Source of the DNA: JABWCQ01 sp964587105
GTDB taxonomy: Bacteria; Electryoneota; RPQS01
Reading direction: 5' to 3'
Length of the DNA: 64,000 bases
Assembly: GCA_964587105.1 (NCBI GenBank)
Contig: CAZPKG010000011.1
Coordinates: forward strand, 1 to 64,000
Part shown: positions 58,973-64,000 of the stretch, in pieces
Layout: the number at the start of each line of letters is the position of its first letter
Numbering within the stretch: the stretch's first letter is position 1
Translations under genes and position numbers: made by a program
Notes under the pieces: model-generated
Told to the model about the DNA's origin: nothing
The model's database searches: none
Seen by the model: only the letters and a program-made list of their open reading frames with translations

Positions 58973-60940
58973 TTACTGCTGACAGCCGTTCAGCGTCACG
59001 ACAAAGCGGCCGGACTGGTCGGGAGCGGCGATTTCATAATTTTCATAACGTCCTGCGACATTGGCCTGAAATTGCTCGAGCGGAACAAAGCCCGCCGGAA
59101 ATTCGGTCGCGGGATTGGTCGAATAGTGAATCGTTACTGTTCCCGGCGTCGGGACATAGAAATTCAGGAACACGCTGAAGTCTTCAAACGGCTCGATAGT
59201 CAGGCTGTCAATCGGCGGACATTGGCACGGTTCTACCGATAATGTGAAATCGTTTGTGCAGAACGGCGGCCCTTCGTTGCCGTCATTTTCCACCAGCACA
59301 AAAACCTTCCCCGAGTCCAGCTCAATACAATCAAGCTGTGCCAAACCGTTCACACAGCCGCCGTTGCTTTGCGCGATGATGAAAGGATTGTTGTCACAGC
59401 AGGAAGACATCACGGTCATCATGCTGGTCCACGGTTCCGTGCTTGAGCAGAGCGACAACGTGTAGCTTCCGTGTTCGGGAATATCTACGCGCACGAGTCG
59501 GTCATCTGTGTCCACCTGCTGTTGAATATCAAGCGTGCAATCATCGCCTTCGCCGCAGGTGTTGCTCGAATAGCTGCCGGGCAATACCGTGATGGCTCCG
59601 TCTTCACCGCAGACGGGAAATGCATCCACGCGCAGACGATAATTCAACGGATCGGGCATCGCCGTGTCTTGTTGCGACTCAATCCACATTTCATAGTTCC
59701 CAGCAGGCAGAATATAAAATGGTGAACCTCTGTCAACATCGGTGGTCGTTGAACAGGCAGGGCCGGTGTAGTAATAGTAATAGGTCGGTTGACACAAAGC
59801 CGGTTTGAGATGAATTTGCCACGGAAACTCCGCCGACACCGTGGCGGCTAAACTGCACGTCTGTGCGAGATTGAAGCGGAACCAATCCCCATCCGAGAGC
59901 GCTTGCGTTCCGCGATAGGTGAAGATTCGCCCATAGATAGTCTGACCGATGGTGTAGGTTTGAAAAGTCGGTGTGCCGCCCCAGATGGCGTTGTAGCAAC
60001 CGCCGTTGCAATCTGTGGATTGATGCGGTGTTCCCGGTGTTTCAGGTGCGCAGTCAAGCAAATCACCGGGTTGCTGAACGACTTCACAAACGGGAAAAAC
60101 CTCTAACGTATAAGCACCGGAACGAGTACTCTGATCATCCACAACCAAGTAATAAGTGACATTGGCAATCGCCTTAAAAGCGAGCGACGCTCCGTATCCG
60201 TTGGATCCAAGATTACACTCGACGTAAGTCCCCGGACAAGTCGGCCCTGAGCGCAAAACCAATTCGCGGAGGTGCGGCCCTTCTTCGTTGATCAATTTGG
60301 CCACGATATTCTGAGTGGTGGGAAGCGTCAGTCTGTAAATGACATCCGGCGCGTTTTGTCCGCCGCAGTCATTGGACGAAAAGTTGTTCGCGCGTCCGAC
60401 GGTCGTGCCGTAGTCGGTGTAGGGCAATGACGGAATAAGTGTCGCCGGACAGCTATCCGCTTCGCATGTGTCACAGGCTTGCGAAATGTTGAGCGTGTAA
60501 TTTCCGGCCAGACCATCCTGACCGTCCACGATGATAAAGTAGGTTGAGGAGGCCGTTAACTGTACGTCAATCACTCCCTGCGAATTACTCGGATTGAAGT
60601 GACAATACACTTGGGTATTGCCCGGACACGCGCCGCCAGTATTGACGGCAAGAACTCCGAGATAGTTGGTGGTAATCAGTATCGTGTAAATTGCCGTCGT
60701 CGTCGGCGTGTACTGATAGACGACATCACCGGAAAACAGACCTGAGCAGAAGCTGAAGTTATTTGCCCGGCCCGCCGTTGTTCCACTGTCCGTATAGGGC
60801 AAGGCCGCAATCACCGTCGCCGGACAATTGTCCGCACCTTGGTCAAGCGGATTGGCGCCTTGCCTATCGCGCTGCTCGTCCGCCGCGAACAATGCTACGC
60901 TCGCGCACAAAATTACGATGCAAGTCAGAAATCTGAACAC
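58973..60940 (-). CDS. Secreted PPC-repeat protein, array paralogue 7
   Basis: A 655-residue protein with the shortest N-terminus of the family: a signal peptide (MFRFLTCIVILCASVALFA), no coiled coil, then straight into DRQGANPLDQGADNCPATVI. PPC domains (VIYRLTLPTTQNIVAKL and others), a two-cysteine segment and an FnIII-like end (PGTVTIHYSTNPATEFPAGF) follow; the VRFWG domain and cysteine module are lacking. The GTG start at 60940 is preferred: GGGGAG lies 6-11 bp upstream and a signal peptide begins there. The ATG at 60967 would add nine residues. It lies 68 bp after paralogue 8 and may be co-transcribed with it. Confidence 0.8.
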   Translation of the reverse strand: MFRFLTCIVILCASVALFAADEQRDRQGANPLDQGADNCPATVIAALPYTDSGTTAGRANNFSFCSGLFSGDVVYQYTPTTTAIYTILITTNYLGVLAVNTGGACPGNTQVYCHFNPSNSQGVIDVQLTASSTYFIIVDGQDGLAGNYTLNISQACDTCEADSCPATLIPSLPYTDYGTTVGRANNFSSNDCGGQNAPDVIYRLTLPTTQNIVAKLINEEGPHLRELVLRSGPTCPGTYVECNLGSNGYGASLAFKAIANVTYYLVVDDQSTRSGAYTLEVFPVCEVVQQPGDLLDCAPETPGTPHQSTDCNGGCYNAIWGGTPTFQTYTIGQTIYGRIFTYRGTQALSDGDWFRFNLAQTCSLAATVSAEFPWQIHLKPALCQPTYYYYYTGPACSTTTDVDRGSPFYILPAGNYEMWIESQQDTAMPDPLNYRLRVDAFPVCGEDGAITVLPGSYSSNTCGEGDDCTLDIQQQVDTDDRLVRVDIPEHGSYTLSLCSSTEPWTSMMTVMSSCCDNNPFIIAQSNGGCVNGLAQLDCIELDSGKVFVLVENDGNEGPPFCTNDFTLSVEPCQCPPIDSLTIEPFEDFSVFLNFYVPTPGTVTIHYSTNPATEFPAGFVPLEQFQANVAGRYENYEIAAPDQSGRFVVTLNGCQQ

Positions 60941-61008
60941 GTTGTTCTCCCCGGTTACTTTTTCCACACATTACTGCATATTCATCCACACGGCAAATTC
61001 AGTTTTTC

Positions 61009-63504
61009 TTACGGACAAACTTTCACGATAACGTAATTGCGATACGCGCTTGTGACATCCAAGTCAGTCCAAAGCGTCAAACCGGCCGGACCAAACAAAG
61101 TCGCGCGCTGTCCCCATTGGGGATCGCCGCCGCGCGGGTCGCCGTCGTTGTTGGGTATGTTCGTGCTGAAAATGTCGTAGGTTCCGCCGTCGGAGATGTA
61201 ACGAATTTCAGCTTGGCCAGCGGTGTTCCAACGAATTGTCACGCTGTCCGGCGGCAGGCAAGGAGTTGCAGCGCACGATACAAGCACATTGATGTCGCCG
61301 CACGCGCCCCAAGCCTGTGAGACATGCAGGTAATAGGTCCCCGGAGTGAGTTCAACCGTGCCATGCTCTTCCCAACGGTTGCCCGTCGGATGCTGTGACG
61401 TGTTGTTTTGATCCTGTGCAAACACACAACTCGTTCGGGGCAAAACACAATCCGTAAACAACGAGAATTGCACGTCGCCGTTAGTATCTACGGACGCTAT
61501 ATCAAAAGTATATTCCGCAGTGGTGGGAACGTCAATCCGGAAGAACTTCTGCGGACCTGTGCCTGCGCGGTCTCCGTCGCCGCAGCCATTACGATACGTC
61601 TGACAAATCGGCGAGGAACAGCCGTCGCAGGTATTCACGAGCGTCGGTACGTTGCACTCAATCGCTGGAGCCGTCACACAGGCAACTGGATCGCATTCGT
61701 CGTATGGAACTGCAATGGAGTCCACAAGAACTTTGTAAGGACCTGTGTAGCAGTCGCCCAATCCGGCAACTACCACTGCCACAGTTTCCGGTCCGCAGCC
61801 GGATATCCAACTGCATGTGTTGCAAGGATCGGTGACGTAGCAACCGTTTACATTGACAAAAGAAATTCCCATGTCGGCGCCGCCGATGTCACAATTAGGT
61901 CCGGCTTGCACGCCGATAATATTCCAGCGGTCTTCTGGTGTGACTACCCAATAGAAGTCACGGTCGCCCGGTTCACATATGGTACCGGCCACAGCATCAC
62001 CGAAGACAAGGGTATCAGGATCAAACTGCAGCGGATTACATGAATTGTTCGGTTCTGTCTCCGTATCCGGCAACGGACAAAGCTCTCCGATGTTGCAGGC
62101 TTCAACAGCCGTTTCATACATATCGAAAACGAACGGCCCGAACGAGCTTGCGCTGGTGCCGTCCACAACGATACAGTAGTCATGTCCCTGCTCAAATTCA
62201 AAACAGTAAATCGCGGCATTCTGCCAGAAGCCGCCGAAGAACGTGTAACATGAGCGCGGACCGCACTGGTAAAACGGAGAGTTGGTGTCGCCGTCGCGGA
62301 AAATGTAGAGACTCGACCCAAACAGCGTGTTGCCGCAAGTCAGAATGTCGGCAAGGTGAGTCGTTGACGGAGTGTAGCTAAACACGATATCCGGTGCGCC
62401 GTCTTCGTAAGAACAGAAATTGTAGTCGTTGGTCATGCCCATCGTCGTGCCGCTGTAACTGAAGGGCAGTGAATTGATGGCGATGGCGTCATTACATGTT
62501 TCGCCGCTGCCGTTAGAGCAAGGCGTGTAATCGCATCCACCACCTTCGTAGATTTTGAGCGTATAGTCGCCACCGTCACCCGATCTGCCGTCCACATAAA
62601 TGTAGTATTGGAATCCGACATAGACATCCACTCCCGTGATGCAGCTGTTGTTACCTTCATAGACTGTCGGACAGCCGAGCAGATAAGAATCGTAGCATCC
62701 CGTTGTGGACTCATGAATTTCTACATAGGTTTCAAAGGTGGCGCTGGAAAGTGAAATGCCGAGAAATTGATCTTGTGTGGGGATGTATTCATAGACTACG
62801 TCCGGTCCGCCAAAATCTGAATCGCAGGATGGTGAGAAGTCATTCTGATAAAGCGAAGAATTGCGCGCGTCGCAGTAGGGGAGAGTGCTCAAAGAAATGG
62901 GATTATCGCAATTGACACCCGTCTCGTTACACGGAGTGCTCGGGCAGTTGAATCCTTCCACAACATGCAAAACGTAGTCTCCGGATTCTCCCCAATCGCC
63001 GTCGGCTACGATGTAGTAGGTATAGCCTGAATAAACGGTGATGCCTTCTATACAACTCGTTGGGACATTGTTGTTGCAGTCGTAGAACCACATGTCGTTG
63101 CAATCCGTATCGGTTTCATAGACCTGTAAGTAAGTGCTGTACGTTCCGGAAGCCAAGGAAATGGAAACGACCATGTCCGACGGCGGAGAATAGACATAGA
63201 CAACATCCGGCGCTCCGGTAACCCCAAGGCACTCTTCATAATAATCGTCGTTGTAACCGGCCGTTGTTCCCTGATCACAATACGGCAGAGACGAAATTAC
63301 TGTCGCGTTACCGCAATCGTCGCCACCTTGATCAAGCGGAGTGCGAGGACGTTCGGAGCGTGGTGAATTGGAGATTTTCTGTTGCGTCGGTGTTACGAGC
63401 ATCTGTGCGCTGCCATGAACCGTGACGACACGAGAAACAGATTTGTTCGTGTCTGCCCAAGCACTGGATGCAAGCACGAGAATGATAAGAATAGTTGAGC
63501 GCAT
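61009..63504 (-). CDS. Secreted PPC-repeat protein, array paralogue 8
   Basis: An 831-residue divergent member: signal peptide (MRSTILIILVLASSAWA), no coil, the linking TPLDQGGDDCGNATVI, and about five PPC-like domains. The first three repeat one pattern (LPYCDQGTTAGY, VVYEYIPTQDQFLGISLSSATFETYVEI, YYIYVDGRSGDGGDYTLKI). The end is a short FnIII-like domain with DPRGGDPQWGQRATLFGPAG. Cysteines are abundant, suggesting oxidative folding outside the cell. It is the most upstream gene of the minus-strand array and has a TTGACC-type promoter. Confidence 0.8.
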   Translation of the reverse strand: MRSTILIILVLASSAWADTNKSVSRVVTVHGSAQMLVTPTQQKISNSPRSERPRTPLDQGGDDCGNATVISSLPYCDQGTTAGYNDDYYEECLGVTGAPDVVYVYSPPSDMVVSISLASGTYSTYLQVYETDTDCNDMWFYDCNNNVPTSCIEGITVYSGYTYYIVADGDWGESGDYVLHVVEGFNCPSTPCNETGVNCDNPISLSTLPYCDARNSSLYQNDFSPSCDSDFGGPDVVYEYIPTQDQFLGISLSSATFETYVEIHESTTGCYDSYLLGCPTVYEGNNSCITGVDVYVGFQYYIYVDGRSGDGGDYTLKIYEGGGCDYTPCSNGSGETCNDAIAINSLPFSYSGTTMGMTNDYNFCSYEDGAPDIVFSYTPSTTHLADILTCGNTLFGSSLYIFRDGDTNSPFYQCGPRSCYTFFGGFWQNAAIYCFEFEQGHDYCIVVDGTSASSFGPFVFDMYETAVEACNIGELCPLPDTETEPNNSCNPLQFDPDTLVFGDAVAGTICEPGDRDFYWVVTPEDRWNIIGVQAGPNCDIGGADMGISFVNVNGCYVTDPCNTCSWISGCGPETVAVVVAGLGDCYTGPYKVLVDSIAVPYDECDPVACVTAPAIECNVPTLVNTCDGCSSPICQTYRNGCGDGDRAGTGPQKFFRIDVPTTAEYTFDIASVDTNGDVQFSLFTDCVLPRTSCVFAQDQNNTSQHPTGNRWEEHGTVELTPGTYYLHVSQAWGACGDINVLVSCAATPCLPPDSVTIRWNTAGQAEIRYISDGGTYDIFSTNIPNNDGDPRGGDPQWGQRATLFGPAGLTLWTDLDVTSAYRNYVIVKVCP

Positions 63505-63536
63505 GTTTTCTATCCCCAGCTATCATGAATGAACTT

Positions 63537-63576
63537 TATTGCAAACGAAAACCGCGCGCCGTGAAGGGCGTGCGGT
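63537..63576 (-). terminator. Hairpin in the leader of paralogue 8
   Basis: ACCGC-G-CGCC / GGCG-T-GCGGT stem with an A-run on the left, so a T-run on the minus strand. It lies between the promoter and the start codon of paralogue 8, where it could act as an attenuator or be a leftover terminator of a lost gene. Confidence 0.45.
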
Positions 63577-63617
63577 ACTGACAAATATTACGAACCCAGC
63601 AATCTACGCTGTATAAT

Positions 63618-63647
63618 GTAATATAGTGAAGAAATGTTAGCGGTCAA
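63618..63647 (-). promoter_or_regulatory. Promoter of array paralogue 8
   Basis: TTGACC, 18 bp, TATTAC on the minus strand. It lies upstream of the leader hairpin, 114 bp from the start codon at 63504. Confidence 0.4.
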
Positions 63648-63710
63648 GAGTAATGTTACTGTTTAAGAACCTTTTGTTAAAAATGCAGCTTGTTGTTAAA
63701 TAGACCCTTA

Positions 63711-63738
63711 AAACAAAACGGCCCGACCAAATGGCCGA
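63711..63738 (-). terminator. Terminator after the partial hydrolase gene
   Basis: CGGCC / GGCCG stem with a longer loop (63719-63737) followed by TTTTGTTTT on the minus strand. Stop codon at 63769. Confidence 0.65.
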
Positions 63739-63768
63739 GCCGAGGATCGCCGGAATGGAAATCAAATG

Positions 63769-64000
63769 TCATTTCCCGATTGCGCGATTGCAGAACTCTA
63801 ATATCTTCGGAAAGAAATCGGGATGGAGTTCTGTGAAAGGAGTTCCGATGAATGCAATCGCCTGCGTGCCGGGATTGGTGAAACCATGATCCATGCCTTC
63901 AATTGCAACGAACTGAGCTCTACCCGGATGATAGAAATTCACGATATCGCGCGCGTATTCATGTTCTTCCTGTGCCACCACAAAATCCGCCGTGCCACAA
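63769..64000 (-). CDS. Alpha/beta hydrolase, C-terminal part (runs off the window)
   Basis: The frame is open to the right edge, giving at least 76 residues. CGTADFVVAQEEHEYARDI holds the acid of the triad (TADFVV) and GMDHGFTNPG the catalytic histidine, both in the usual order and spacing for the C-terminal third of an alpha/beta hydrolase. The nucleophile and the N-terminus lie outside. The internal GTG at 63981 is not the real start. Confidence 0.8.
   Translation of the reverse strand, partial: CGTADFVVAQEEHEYARDIVNFYHPGRAQFVAIEGMDHGFTNPGTQAIAFIGTPFTELHPDFFPKILEFCNRAIGK

Noticed and set aside
1..64000. CRISPR array from the many repeats
   Set aside because: The repeats are scattered singly with irregular spacing and differ between copies; no cas gene is present.
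1..64000. tRNA, rRNA or riboswitch genes
   Set aside because: No stretch with a recognisable tRNA TPsiC arm, rRNA core or known riboswitch motif was seen by eye. A covariance search would be decisive.

Overview
The window looks like a chromosomal segment of an uncultured bacterium of the FCB superphylum (Bacteroidota, Ignavibacteria, Calditrichota, KSB1 and relatives). The evidence is several secreted proteins ending in a type IX secretion (T9SS) type A sorting domain with the YPNPFN motif, LVIVD beta-propellers, and intergenic DNA packed with dispersed palindromic repeats of the kind common in such genomes. No rRNA, tRNA or CRISPR array was seen. The phylum call is inference; no marker gene is present.

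Layout. 1-1264: superoxide dismutase and a DUF302 protein on the plus strand. 1275-5564: minus-strand secreted proteins, including a five-heme cytochrome c with a T9SS tail. 5595-6719: a conserved KOW-like protein. 6821-12950: a tightly packed nine-gene minus-strand run (NmrA-like, META lipoprotein, methyltransferase, TerC, SDR, inorganic pyrophosphatase, dienelactone hydrolase, and a nucleotidyltransferase/HEPN pair at its 3' end). 13008-29821: a mixed accessory and housekeeping stretch (aldo/keto reductase, HNH endonuclease, GlmL-like ATPase, PUR-family protein, Fic protein, ferredoxin plus P450, TrpF-like, ORF6N, LemA plus DUF2207, lipoproteins), with gaps filled by repeats.

30505-36315 is the unusual part. 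It is a plus-strand block of phage head and packaging genes: a decoration-like protein, major capsid protein, head-tail adaptor-like protein, a possible small terminase and the large terminase. All reading frames are open, but no tail, lysis, integrase or replication genes are present. The portal gene, which in HK97-like phages directly follows the large terminase, lies 21.3 kb away at 57611-58903 on the same strand. Between them, on the opposite strand, sits an array of large secreted proteins: six paralogues with pre-peptidase C-terminal (PPC)-like domains, two LVIVD propeller genes (one broken by a single in-frame stop) and a tandem-repeat propeller protein. Two further PPC paralogues follow the portal (58973-63504). 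Most array genes carry their own terminator hairpin of one near-identical type and a TTGAC(A/T) promoter, so the array seems to have grown by duplication of complete transcription units.

At least six dispersed repeat families are found. One has inserted in frame into the terminase, in the linker between ATPase and nuclease domains. A pair of 115-bp elements with perfect 13-bp terminal inverted repeats flanks the capsid gene. A pyrimidine-rich repeat directly abuts three start codons. The most interesting hypothesis is a long-resident, still selected phage-head (GTA-like or otherwise domesticated) module whose terminase-portal junction has been split by a secreted-protein array.
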